DNA of 64,000 nt from Phlyctochytrium arcticum (taxonomy: Eukaryota > Chytridiomycota > Chytridiomycetes > Chytridiales > Chytridiaceae), in NCBI GenBank assembly GCA_025602905.1, contig JAHLKI010000002.1, positions 620,001 through 684,000 of the forward strand. The letters run 5' to 3'. The position numbers and the translations under genes are program-made. The notes under the pieces were generated by a model. It was not told the origin of the DNA. It worked only from the letters and a program-made list of their open reading frames with translations, and made no database searches. Position 1 is the first letter of the stretch. Each line of letters starts with the position of its first letter. Positions 48,500 through 58,923 of the stretch are shown in pieces.

Positions 48500-49599
48500 A
48501 AATTTCGGATAGTTTAGCAATATGTCAGATTGCTGTAGGTGGACATATTGAAATTACCCGCAAGTGCACCATAACTTGATGTCCCCTTTCTTGAGGCCTC
48601 TGAGATTCGCCGGGCCATACTAAAAGCTTGATATGAGAAACGGAACGACTAGGAAGAGTATGTAGCCGCAACATACCATTGGAACACACGGTTTGAGACA
48701 GCGTCTTGGTTCATCTTCAATGTCTGAGCAACTTTCATTGCAGCTGCTCATTGACCCTCTCGTCTACTAGTTCCAGTCACCAACGATCGTCAACACCTAC
48801 CAACTTAGGATTGTCATGCCGCAGCCCTCCGCAGCCGAATTATATTCGTGTAACTGGTAATTGCCCGCGCAGGTCGGCAGGTGAAGGCAGATCTGTACGT
48901 AGATCACGAAAATGCTGGAAATGCCAAAGACCACGCAGGCTCGCCCTTTCCCCGCAGTGGGCGAGGCCGTTCAGATTCGCTTGCACTCTCCCTTCGGTCG
49001 AGACAAGCTCGGTCTGAATGGCGGTCTCGCCCGTTGCGGGAAGATGGCTCAAATTTCAAAGGTCATTTCGCACTGCTGAATCGTCGCGGTCGACCCGTCG
49101 TGAATGGTCCCACATGGAGCATTAATAAGTTATATCCCGGGCGAAGGTCGGGCAATTGCGTCCCATTCGTCCCTCGTGTCGTGGTGGCCAGCATGCCGGA
49201 AGATGACGCAAGCTCTCAAGGACATCAAAAGACCCCTTGTCGGCCAATACCAACCCCAAACCTACCCCCCCCCCCCCCCCCAATGATCTCTACCGGGACA
49301 CCCACCGCAACATCCAGCAACCCCTCCAACCACCTACTACCCCAGCCCCTCGTCGAGTCAGTGTCGACAGCAACCGATCGAGCGATGGTTCTCACTCGTC
49401 TGTGGGGGTTCCCCAAGAACGACGGCGAGGAAAGAAGGCTACCGGCCCCAATACCAGAATGTTGATGTTCCTACTTCCACCCTAGGCACACCCACGTTCA
49501 TGATGCGTTTAATTCGTACTTATACTATATTAGAACCGGGTTGGCTCGAATGGCATCGCCATTGCTTTAGGTCAAAATGGATAAAAATAAAGATGAATT
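48500..49599. other. Region with weak ORFs and a 17-C homopolymer
   Basis: Several overlapping plus-strand frames (48706-49485) have protein-like stretches but no recognisable domain. The longest (48881-49465) has no ATG. A run of 17 C's at 49265-49281 encodes Pro in every frame, so frame continuity through it is unreliable. Confidence 0.3.
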
Positions 49600-49845
49600 A
49601 CTGAGACAGGTAAGAAGGGACAAAGACAAGACTTCGAATTACCAAGGACAAAGGACAAAGACTGAATGCAAAGACTAAAGACTGGTGAAAATGGATAAAA
49701 ACAAAGATGAAGGACTGAAACAGGTGATAATGCACAATGACAAAGACCAGACAGGTGGTACCAAAGAAGAAGGACAAAGACTAAAGACAGGTAACAAAAG
49801 ATAAGGACAAGGACAAATCACAAAAGACAATAGACAACGTACATT
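49600..49845. repeat. Degenerate GACAAA-type simple repeat, left flank
   Basis: Purine-rich DNA made of imperfect iterations of aaggacaaagac and related words directly beside the stop codon of the orphan zipper gene. Matching DNA lies on that gene's other side. Confidence 0.7.
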
Positions 49846-50811
49846 TCAGACGCCGTCAATGGACCCCGCTCCCCATTTCGCTACCAGCTCCTGGAATCCA
49901 GAGCGATGCTTGTCCTCATATCCCAAGAGTTTTTGCGTCGCGGCAGCTGCCAGCTCGGACGAGTACATGGTTTGGCAGCCCCGTATTCGAGTGCTCGCCC
50001 GGACAGCATTGCTGCCCATCTCTCTCAACACTGAGTAAGAGAGAGAAGTATCCTTCTGAAACAGCAAAAGGACACCTGGGCCGACGACGTCAGCCACGTC
50101 GACCACAAACTGGCCTGCCTTGACCAATTTGTCAAGGTCCGTTGCTACGAGCCCGTCTGTTCTCATTTTGGTGAAGACGACTCTTTTGAAGCCCGTCTCG
50201 TGGATGAGCTCGGACAGATTGGTTGGCCCTGCTAGCTTGGACCCATGTTTGCGTTGGCGGTTTTGGAGATAACCCCCCTTGCATGCCAATGCCTTTTCTC
50301 GAAATAAGAGAGCCGCGCTCGCTGCTTCACATATTTGCTCCAGGGATTGCTGGGTGGAGCCGTGCGCAGTGGAGTTCACAATAACATGGAACTCGGGAGG
50401 TGTAATGGCCTCAATCGCGGCCAATGGGCCCGTCATCTCCTCCTCTTCCTCCTCCTCTCCCTCATCGTCCCCTATCGTCCCCTACCCGCAACAGTTGCAT
50501 TCTTAGTTCCAAATTTTCTTGCTCCAACACCTATCCGAACACGTTATGTGACGCTGGATAATAAAACATGACGGTCTGAGAGCTTACCTCGCATCGGGAC
50601 AAAAGGCCCTTGTTCTTGGTCTCCAGTTCCAATACCAGAGTGTGCAATCCCTGCCGTGAAAGGAAATGATATCATTAGTGATGCAGACGTGACTTCCATA
50701 AGGCGGGTGACTCCCGGGGTGACCCACCTCGATTTGGGCTTTCAGATCAACCACTTGACCTTCAAGTTGGGATTCGGTGCGTGAGATGGCTCGGTCGGCG
50801 CGGGAAGTCAT
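49846..50811 (-). CDS. Orphan protein with N-terminal leucine zipper
   Basis: Four exons are inferred. ATG 50811 opens M-T-S-R-A-D-R-A. Exons then spell a heptad-rich helix (L-E-G-Q-V-V-D-L-K-A-Q-I-E, G-L-H-T-L-V-L-E-L-E, L-E-Q-E-N-L-E-L-R-M-Q-L-L). It looks like a bZIP-type zipper without an obvious basic region. A short acidic run (G-E-E-E-E-E-E-E) follows. A mixed alpha/beta domain of about 185 residues comes next, containing I-T-P-P-E-F-H-V-I-V-N-S-T and V-V-D-V-A-D-V-V-G-P-G-V-L-L-L-F. I do not recognise that domain. The gene is bracketed by two GACAAA-rich simple-repeat tracts. Splice joins are canonical GT-AG but inferred. Confidence 0.5.
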
Positions 50812-50989
50812 TTTTAGTTTGAAAGGTATGGTCTAGGTCCGTGCGTAAATGGGAAGGAAATTCACTGGATGAGGATGGATAGAAGGCAGTGGCGGACGAG
50901 TCTAATGCTGAGGGTTTACCCCGAAGTGTTACAGACTTTTAAAACTAATGGGGGGAACTCCTATTCAAATACCGTTTAGTGCAAGGCTG

Positions 50990-51110
50990 GCAAGGCAGCA
51001 AACGAAGACAAACAACAACGACAAAAGACAAAGGACAAAGGACAAAGACCAACGCGAAACACAAAAGACAAAGACAAAAACCAAGACAAAAGACATTAGA
51101 AAGACAGAAC
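50990..51110. repeat. GACAAA-type simple repeat, right flank
   Basis: Imperfect iterations of acaaaagacaaaggac and similar words, on the same strand as the tract at 49600-49845. Confidence 0.7.
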
Positions 51111-51228
51111 CTCCACTGTCAAGCTCCGGATTTTCCCACGGCAACAAAGATCGGGACCTGCACGCACATCCCAAGGTGAAAGAACCACCGGTCCCCTCTC
51201 ACTAGACATAGAGTTGGATTGAGCCGGA

Positions 51229-52435
51229 TCAGCGTGCAATGGAGAAATCAAAAGGTATAGAAAGACAGAGATGGAAAGAAATGAAACGATAGCGGGTAGC
51301 CTGGTACAAATTCAAATGCTAGCTAATGCATGCCAGACTTGCAATGAAGAGATGAAAAGTTATATTAATACAGAGGTGGAAAAAATCAACCGAGACCTAG
51401 CTGCTTGTGAGATTAAAACGGTAGCTAATGCACATGAGCGTGCAATCGAAAGATCAAAAGTTATTGTAAGACATAGATGGAAAGAAATGGTATCTAATTT
51501 ACGCTAGGCTTGCAATGAAGACATGAGAAGGTATGGTAATCCAGAGATGGAAAAAAATAAAACGATACCTAGCTGCTTGTGAGATTAAAACTGTAGCTAA
51601 AACAAAACAGCGTGTAGCTATAGTGAAATATGCCAGACATATAATGGAAAGTTCAAAAGTCAAAAGCGGAGACGGAAGTAAATGGCAATTTTTGCAGGCC
51701 AGCAGAATGAACATTGGTGATTCCTTGCGTGATTCATCACATATCATATCTTCCTCAGTGTTTGCGCCCCTGCGAGGGCCGCCGGCAGGCAAGGGGGGTG
51801 CGGGGGTCTCCCCCGCCCAATGAATAAGGACTTTGTACAAAGCCAGACCAAGTGAGTTTTGACCGGATTCTGAACCTCTGAAGGGGGGTGCGGGGGTTTC
51901 CCCCCGCATCATGAGTAATGACATTGAATACAGTCAGCATTTACTCTGTCACATTTCCTCCGAGTATTGCGAAACCTGAGTACACTTCGTTTGCCCATCA
52001 CCCTACGCGTGTGTCCCCTAGACTCAGCTGCCTGTCAGATCGATACGGTGGCTGGCTGATGCACACCAGCGTGCAACGGAGAGATCAAAAGTTATAGAAG
52101 ACAATGATGGCAAGAAATGAAACGATAGTCATATAGTCTATTGGTAGATTCAGACGGTAGCTACATTAATGTATGCCAGAGATCTCACAAGTTACAAGCA
52201 GAGATGGAAAGAAATAAAACGATAATTGGCAGGTTGTCAGAGGTAAATGGCAGTTATGGCACGCCGGGCCTGCAATGGAGATTTCCATAGTTATAGCAAG
52301 ACAGAGTTGGAATGAATTTTGACGATATTTAGCAGCTTGGTACAAACGGATACTAACTTCTTAGCTAAGTAGCGCAAGGGAGAGATCACAAATTATAGCA
52401 AGGCAGAAATTGAAAGAAATAGAATGACAGCGACC
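51229..52435 (+). repeat. Degenerate array of a roughly 95-bp repeat
   Basis: About nine diverged copies in direct orientation start near 51229, 51318, 51421, 51497, 51591, 52052, 52150, 52255 and 52355. Each carries parts of a shared core: gctaatgcatgccag, cttgcaatggagagatc, aaaagttatagcaagacaga and gatggaaagaaatgaaacga, often ending tagctgcttgg. Copies 51318 and 51497 are closest to each other. The array is interrupted at 51683-52050 by a G-rich tandem. Short frames that run through it are not supported as genes. Confidence 0.8.
51791..51930. repeat. 90-bp tandem with G-rich palindromic core
   Basis: aaggggggtgcgggggt occurs at 51791 and again exactly 90 bp later at 51881. Each is followed by a C-run that can pair with the G-run (stem GCGGGGG/CCCCCGC). 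Flanking bases (caatgaataaggac, catgagtaatgac) are also related, so the whole 90-bp unit was duplicated. Confidence 0.75.
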
Positions 52436-52611
52436 CACAACATTTTTCTCAATACCTATCGCTTCTTGATTCTGCTGCAAATTCAAAGTATATACCGGTA
52501 CCTAGACCCTTACTCGTAAACCCTCAGCACTGTTGGTTTGTCGCGTAGCACGAAGCCCAGGATAATTGATGGTTTTGCGCAGCAGGCCTTAATCTAAACT
52601 GTCTAATTGAT

Positions 52612-52639
52612 AGGTCTGACTCAGTGCGCAGTCAGACCT
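52612..52639. repeat. Perfect 10-bp hairpin inside direct repeats
   Basis: Arms aggtctgact (52612-52621) and agtcagacct (52630-52639) flank an 8-base loop. The word gtctaat[tc]gataggtct occurs once overlapping the left arm (about 52600) and again after the right arm (about 52644). It could be a mobile-element end or target duplication, but no element body was recognised. Confidence 0.6.
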
Positions 52640-53728
52640 TAAGTCTAATCGATAGGTCTAAGGATTTTTCCACCAAATAAAAAATGAAATGAGACTGTAC
52701 GAACATCTCTCCTTCATGGATTTCATAGCTTATATCTGACTGAATAACTGAGTAGCAAAACTTGTCATATTAAGCATATGGCAAATGATGCCCTGATGCC
52801 GTCCCAAAGAGCCCGAGAGCAAGGCCAATCATTCCGCTGGACGACCTTGAGCTATCAGAAGCGGAAGGGGTTCAAGCGCTCAAATCTCCGAGTCTGCAGG
52901 TGACGCCCTTCTTCATATCAATTTTAGTAATGAATCGCAAGGGGGAGGAGACCCGTCTTCAACAGTGTTCATCTTTGTTTCCGATCTTTAAAGCGTGTGG
53001 GAACGCGGCTGCTAAGCCTGCTGCTAGAGTGAGTGCCCAATGGAATCAGAGAGCAGACGGAGCAACCATCTTATATGAGATTGATGTGCATCAGGATGCC
53101 CACATTAAAACTGGGCGTAGCATCGGATTGAGGAGGCCACTGCACTACCCAGCGCGGAGCGGTGGAAAGAAGTAGAGCAACTGTTGCAAGACTCGAGTTG
53201 AAATATAGGATATCCACCGCGAACATCCGGTCATTACAATTCCCGCAGATCCGACGCGTCGCCCCATGCCAATCCCCGCTCCCCAAGCAATGATCGATCC
53301 GTTATGACCTCTCCCGAAGCACTTACTGATCCATTGACCGCTCTCTCCGGCTGCTCCACAGTCGAATCATTTTCCGAGCAACCCGTACAATGGGCGCTTC
53401 GAGGTTGTTCTTGCCGTGCATGTCCTCCGGTCGGAGTACCGGGATCTTGTCTTCAATCGGCACGGGGCAGTTTTGAAAAAACCCATATGTGTGGACTGTC
53501 CCGGTGTGGGTGGAAAATGCAAATTTTTTTGGAACGTGCATTGAATGGAAGGAAAGACACATCAAAAAGGTGTGGGCTAATTACAATGATATGACCCCAG
53601 CGGTTGATTAATTTCAATAAACGTCCTTTTTGCTGGTCTCCTTTTGTCACAACCTTTTGCGCTATTGAGTGCATAAGATGTAGTAGTGAACTTAATAAGA
53701 CGCAGAGAACACTGATCATTACTAAAAA
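52640..53728. other. Gene-poor stretch with a possible recombinase relic
   Basis: A plus-strand frame around 52830-53175 reads D-D-L-E-L-S-E-A-E-G then I-S-I-L-V-M-N-R-K-G. This faintly recalls the strand around which fungal Ndc10/Crypton-type proteins carry L-V-x-x-x-G-K-T-N. The match is too weak for a gene call. Other short frames (53304-53594 and antisense) have no support. Confidence 0.2.
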
Positions 53729-53974
53729 CCATGGATCGAGGTGGGAGCAAAGGTGGCTTTGTTAGTGCCAAATTACAGGTCAGGCTCTGGTCTGAGTCTG
53801 GGTCTGAGTATGATGATTGAAATGATGCAGTATGTTAAAAATTGCGGAAAACAAAAGGACGAATGTAAACATGTATAAATGTGTGAGAGTGGGTATCAAG
53901 CTGGCCAGATGTTAGATACAGATTTAAGTGGAATGTCGACTAGAGTCCCTTGTCCAATTCGGGTACAAGATGCG
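53729..53974 (-). repeat. Copy B of the inverted segmental duplication
   Basis: Covers the last DNAJC11 exon (53940-53974) and its downstream flank. It matches 338-557 in inverted orientation about 53 kb away. Confidence 0.8.
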
Positions 53975-56257
53975 CTGTGACGGAAAGAAAACCACAGTTT
54001 AGGTAGATGATCAGCAGAGTCTTGAATCCGAAATGACTTACCACGGAGCGGAGCGGCCACAGCGGCTTGATCGTCCACCTCTACTTGATGCAATTTACCC
54101 TGGAAGCGATACGTGATGCGAAGACGCTTGGCCTCGCCCAAGCATGGGTCGTAAAAGCCGATAATGTTGGACTGGAAAAAGATGGTCAGATAGTTCACAC
54201 GCATATTTTATGGTCTATGTATCATACCTTGGAATGGCCACCGCTGACGTGCAACTGAGAATTGTTGACGAGACTTTGAATGGCAATGGTAACGTCAATG
54301 TAAGGCTTCTCCTCTGCACCGTCAATGTTTTCGCTTTCATGGGGTGCGCCCAATTTTTCAATCAAGCTCTTGATGCTCTGCGCAGAAAGGCTATGGTCTG
54401 GTGCGTATGTTGATTCGGGTAGTTTTCCATACAGTGCCTCGACAACAATCAATCCGTGGCGTGATTCCTCTGCCTCAAGCTTTCGCAGAACCAAGTCTTT
54501 CATGATGTGAACCGCATCTTCAGCCTCAAGGCGGCTTTGTGCAATTCTTTCCGCATTAGCCGCTCGAACCTCAATAAGCTTCTCGGCCAAGCGTTGTTTA
54601 CGACGCGGACTGAGGTACAGCCGATCGAGGGTAAATGTAAAGACCATAGGTACCACAGCAGCCCAGAATGCCATTCGGAGATCAAACTGTGGGGTCAACA
54701 TGATGGGAATAACGAATTTCTGGCCAACTCGGGCGAGTTTGACGCGAACAGTGACCCCGCCCATGCTGGCACAATCAACGCCCAAACCGATACGACCGTG
54801 TTTAGACACTTTTTTGTCACCCGAAATGCTGGCCTGAGCACCCATCATAGTTGAGAGCATGATGGATGCGCGACCACGAATGCTGCGCGGTAATATGCGA
54901 AAGTATGACAAGCTGACGAGAGAGTTGCTCAACCCAACTTGCAAATCCATGTTCCACTGACCCTTCTCTGCTCGTCGAACCATTCCTAAAGAGCAAGCGC
55001 TTTGATCGCTAAGGTCTTGATCGGCGCCCCATTTCCCGAGCGCGTATTGACCCGTACGGTATGTGATATATCCAGTAGTCTTGCTGGTTATACGACGACC
55101 AAGAACAACAGTGAGATTTGGAGGGGCGGAGAGACTCTGTGCGACACCATTCAGTGTAATGAAGCTATTACGATAAGGACATTAGCTTTCAAATCTTGGC
55201 ACGGCAACTACATGTAGTCAACACACCTCTCATTGGCAAAGCTTTTGACCACTTTGGCTTGCACAAGCGCATTCTGTCCTAATGTGCCAGACACCTACGA
55301 ATGGAGCCTTAGTACCTTAAAAACCGTTAGGTGTGGAAAACTCCTTACCTCGGTAAATAGCGTAGGAGATATGACTCGCTTGATGGTTGCTGTTACGTTC
55401 CCTGCTCCTATTCCGTTACGAGCCATAACATCACCCGTAATAGCTAGTCCAGTCGCTGCTGTTAATTGAGTCTAGGTATGTCGGAGATAGTTCGAGAAGG
55501 GCGAAGAATAAACAAAGCAGTAATAAGAGCTCACCTCCCATGCATGCTTTACAAATGCCTGTCGGATCTCTGGCCACTGGAGGATCTCTTTGAGTCCAGA
55601 CTGCTCCGCCTTGACCGGCTCAAAATGTCCTAGTGGCAATCTTCGTCTCCGTCTTCGTGCCAACCGTACGTCTGCATCAAATATCTGCGATGCATCCAGC
55701 GAGAGCTGGATCTCACCCTTCGAGTTGACCAATTGCTCCGCCAGGAGTTCCTGCCGTTGCCTACTGTGTCGCTCATACTCTTCCCGGATCTCCTCCCGGG
55801 TTTTACCCCGAACCCCGACTTCCCAAGACATGTCAGCCGCTTCATCCCCGTATGTATCATAAATATGCCGCTTGGTGGGATTGCTCAAGATATTGTATGC
55901 CTTCTGAATCTTCTCAAAGCGTCGCTCCGCTGCAACTTTACTGTCTGGCCGATGGTGCTTGTCGGGATGAAAGGTCAGGCATAGGCGGCGATAGGCGTTT
56001 TTGATATCTTCATCGGTAGCGTTACGCTCTACGTTCAGAACCGCATAGTAGTCAACAGTTGGAAGGGCATTGTCACGCTCGATTCGTTCCTCGGCAGTTT
56101 CGACATCGTCCTCATCAAACAAATCTTCCACAGAGTGTTCGGGGGACGTGGTCCCACTCGCATATGGGTCTGGGTGGGTTGCCATTGCTGTGACAAATTG
56201 GCAAGTTGCCAGAGTTCGCCGCCGGCAAGATTTGCCGTCAAAGTTGTTACGTGACAT
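53940..56257 (-). CDS. DNAJC11: DNAJC11-type J-domain mitochondrial protein
   Basis: Multi-exon gene of roughly 590 residues. ATG 56257 or, further in, ATG 56185 (M-A-T-H-P-D-P-Y) could start it. The second gives a more typical length. The J domain (about 55890-56080) has Y-Y-A-V-L-N-V and an intact H-P-D motif in F-H-P-D-K-H. A basic R-L-A-R-R-R-R-R-R stretch follows. A beta-rich central DUF3395-type region follows, with an [10 protein letters not shown] hydrophobic segment (about 54640-54680) and coiled R-A-A-N-A-E-R-I-A. The tail is [17 protein letters not shown] and, after an intron at 53975-54041, [10 protein letters not shown]. In animals DNAJC11 associates with the MICOS/SAM complex for cristae organisation. 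The 3' end is duplicated at the left edge of the window. Confidence 0.9.
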
Positions 56258-56540
56258 TGCCACTCATTTGGCTATTTATGGTTAAAGCGACTGAATGAGA
56301 TTTCCGCCGGAGATTATTTGGGTCAGTTGGGTCTTACATCCGGACATACCTTGAATTGGTGAAAATTGGTTGGGGATGGAATAGTGCTTTGCAAAATGTC
56401 CATTGGTAGAAGATAGGAAGGAAGTTGATCGTGTAAGCAAGGTCAAATTGACATCAAAAACAATAAATTAGGCAGAAATACAAAATGAAAGAGTGGGAGA
56501 ATAGATACAAGTAACAACGGGTCAGTCTGAGAACTCAACA

Positions 56541-58574
56541 CTACTCTTCTCGAGGACGCTTCTTGAAGCTCTGTTTTTTGTCAATGACGGCAGCCGGGAT
56601 ACCTTTGCGCTTCAATCGCTTGCGTTCGGCATCCGCAATGAATTGTGAGTCCTCATTGTCATCAAAGGTAACCTCTTCGGCAGCCGCTTCCTTCTGTGCG
56701 ACCTTCTTTGCCTTCTTGGCCTTGGGTTTCGAATCGGCCTCAGCCGACTCTTCTTCCACGGGCTTTGCTGGGAGTTTGTTGGACGTCTTTTTGAGTTTGG
56801 CGACAAAGAAACCGTCCATGTTTTGGGTATGCGGGTAGTATCGACGAGTGTGGGAAAGGGTTTGGTGGAATTTTTTGCCTCGGAAACTCGTAAATCCTTC
56901 CCGACCGAAATCAAGTCCTGTTGGCACAAGCTTGACGTTGGGTCGTTTCCGAAGAGCGTACTCAATGACTTCCTCGTTCTCTTCAACCGTGACAGAACAA
57001 GTGGAATAGACGAGGTATCCACCCGTTTTGGAGTTGGCATCCACAGAGTCGATGGCGGCAAGAATCAACTCTTTCTGAACATGGGTCAAAAGACGGAAAT
57101 CTTCATCGGATTTGTTGATCTTCACTGAGGGATCTTTGGAAATGACCCCTGTACCGGAACAAGGAGCATCGAGCAGTACACGATCAAAACCACCAATCAC
57201 ACCAGGGAACTCTCGTCCGTCATAGTGGCATACGACCGCGTTTTTGACTCCCATACGGTGTAAGTTGGCGTTCAAAGACTTCAAACGGGCCTTGTTGGCG
57301 TCGTTGGCAAACAGAGCTCCCGTGTTTTTGAGTAGTGCGGCAATGTGGGTTGTTTTGCCACCTGGAGCAGCGCACATGTCCAAAACTCGCTCGTTCTCCT
57401 GGGGTGCAAGAGACATGACGGGTAAGAATGAAGCAGCAGCCTGGAGCATATAGTGTCCAGCCAGGTATTCGGGGGTAGCACCGATTGGAACAGGTGAATC
57501 AAAGATTTGCAAGCCAACCTTGGACCATTTTCCAACGGCCTCGAGGTTTACACCACGATTTATAAGAATTTGAGCAAGATCTCTTCGGCGAGTTTTGAGG
57601 GTATTGGTACGAATAACGACGGGACGGGGAACCTCGTTGGCCTCGAAAAACTCAATGGCCTCGGTGATGGGGAACAGGTGGAAGAGCTTTTCAGCAAGAT
57701 AGTCATTATAACCATAGTAGGTGGCAATGTCCTTGATCAATTGGTCGATATATTCGACACGGGATCGCTCGGGGTCACGGAGTTCGGAAAAGTTGTTGAG
57801 TACACGGATAATTTCCTGAATGCGGGTATGCACCAGCGATACGTCCTCGGCCATTTGAGCGTCCTTTTCAATTTCCTGTCCGGATGGTAAAACAAAGACT
57901 TCTCGTTGTGCAATATTAGTCTGAAGTTCCTCTTCTCCCATTCGAGCGTCCTCCACAGCCTGCTCGTCCAGTTCTCGCGCTTGCCGTTCAACCTCCAGCT
58001 CCTCCTCGTCATCGGATTCACCATCGTCCGACCCGAATTCCATTGCAATCTTGTCGCCCAAAGCTTCTTCATCAATGTCATCCTCATCGTCGCTGAAGCT
58101 GCCTTCACCCTCAGAGTCATCGCCCTCTTCCATGGGTGCATTATCCCAAAAATCGCCATCCTCCTCGTCGTCATCATCTGAATCACCCAAAACATCTTCA
58201 CCCTCCAAATCCTCCTCTTCCAGAGGGGCATTGTCCCAAGAATCCTCGTTGGTTTCGATCGTCTCCTTGACCTCGACCGTTTTCTTTGTTGGTGTAGTTG
58301 TTGTGGTCACCTCTACAGTCTTTTTCGATTTTGTCACGACCTTATCGTCAGATTGACGCTTTGGTGGCCTCCCATCCGTTTTGCCGATCGCTGCTTTAAC
58401 ATGTTCCCTCTTCTTTGCCCTTCGATTTGACTTGACGGTTGTAGGCTCCTCGGAAGCCGGCTTTTCTGCCACACCCTTTCCCAAATGTCCAGATTGCACC
58501 CGGGCTATTGTGGCCTCACTCAGCGGAGAGGGACCCTTCTGAACCTTCTTTGATTGCCGTGAGCGGTTTCCCAT
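56541..58574 (-). CDS. NOP2: Nucleolar rRNA m5C methyltransferase Nop2/NSUN1
   Basis: Intronless frame of 677 residues from ATG 58574. The basic N-terminus is followed by long acidic runs (about 57990-58250), common in nucleolar Nop2. The C-terminal half is a Rossmann methyltransferase of the NOL1/NOP2/Sun family. SAM-binding motif D-M-C-A-A-P-G-G-K-T is at about 57350-57380, L-L-D-A-P-C-S-G-T-G (motif IV Cys) at about 57150, and Y-S-T-C-S-V (catalytic T-C motif VI) at about 57000. Both cysteines are present, so it should be active. A Lys-rich tail ends K-K-R-P-R-E-E. Nop2 methylates a cytosine of 25S rRNA and is needed for 60S biogenesis. Confidence 0.96.
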   Translation of the reverse strand: MGNRSRQSKKVQKGPSPLSEATIARVQSGHLGKGVAEKPASEEPTTVKSNRRAKKREHVKAAIGKTDGRPPKRQSDDKVVTKSKKTVEVTTTTTPTKKTVEVKETIETNEDSWDNAPLEEEDLEGEDVLGDSDDDDEEDGDFWDNAPMEEGDDSEGEGSFSDDEDDIDEEALGDKIAMEFGSDDGESDDEEELEVERQARELDEQAVEDARMGEEELQTNIAQREVFVLPSGQEIEKDAQMAEDVSLVHTRIQEIIRVLNNFSELRDPERSRVEYIDQLIKDIATYYGYNDYLAEKLFHLFPITEAIEFFEANEVPRPVVIRTNTLKTRRRDLAQILINRGVNLEAVGKWSKVGLQIFDSPVPIGATPEYLAGHYMLQAAASFLPVMSLAPQENERVLDMCAAPGGKTTHIAALLKNTGALFANDANKARLKSLNANLHRMGVKNAVVCHYDGREFPGVIGGFDRVLLDAPCSGTGVISKDPSVKINKSDEDFRLLTHVQKELILAAIDSVDANSKTGGYLVYSTCSVTVEENEEVIEYALRKRPNVKLVPTGLDFGREGFTSFRGKKFHQTLSHTRRYYPHTQNMDGFFVAKLKKTSNKLPAKPVEEESAEADSKPKAKKAKKVAQKEAAAEEVTFDDNEDSQFIADAERKRLKRKGIPAAVIDKKQSFKKRPREE

Positions 58575-58923
58575 TGTTGCTTTTTCGTTAATTCCGTGGA
58601 GATTTTACAACCAGGTTTTTGCAACGACAAACTCAAAAATATTTCAATTTTTCCAAAACCAGAAATTTCGAGTGCTCTGATTGGCTGGCGTGTCATTCCG
58701 CCTAAAGTAGGTTAATTGTGCGCAGTCATTTCCAACATTTCCATCTTGCCAAAACGCGCGCTTTCTCCCAAATTTCGCCAGATCAACCAGCGTTTTCTTC
58801 CGTGCATTGGATTCGGAGAACTACTGACAGTGTGGGATCGTGGTTGGAAAGATCAAGGATCAAGTCTGTAGCCAGATCTTCAAGTGAAATACCGGACGGC
58901 GACGTTGACGCGCAATCGCAAGC
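58575..58923. promoter_or_regulatory. Divergent promoter region, NOP2 and SRC1
   Basis: The 349 bp lies between opposing start codons. No clear TATA box or repeat was identified. An AT-rich patch lies around 58620-58660. Confidence 0.45.

Noticed and set aside
48881..49465. 194-codon plus-strand frame
   Set aside because: It starts at a GTG, passes through the C17 run and has no recognisable domain. Competing frames look equally good.
52830..53175. Tyrosine recombinase (Crypton-like) gene
   Set aside because: Only a short, loose resemblance (I-L-V-M-N-R-K-G). None of the catalytic residues could be identified and no ATG or element ends were found.
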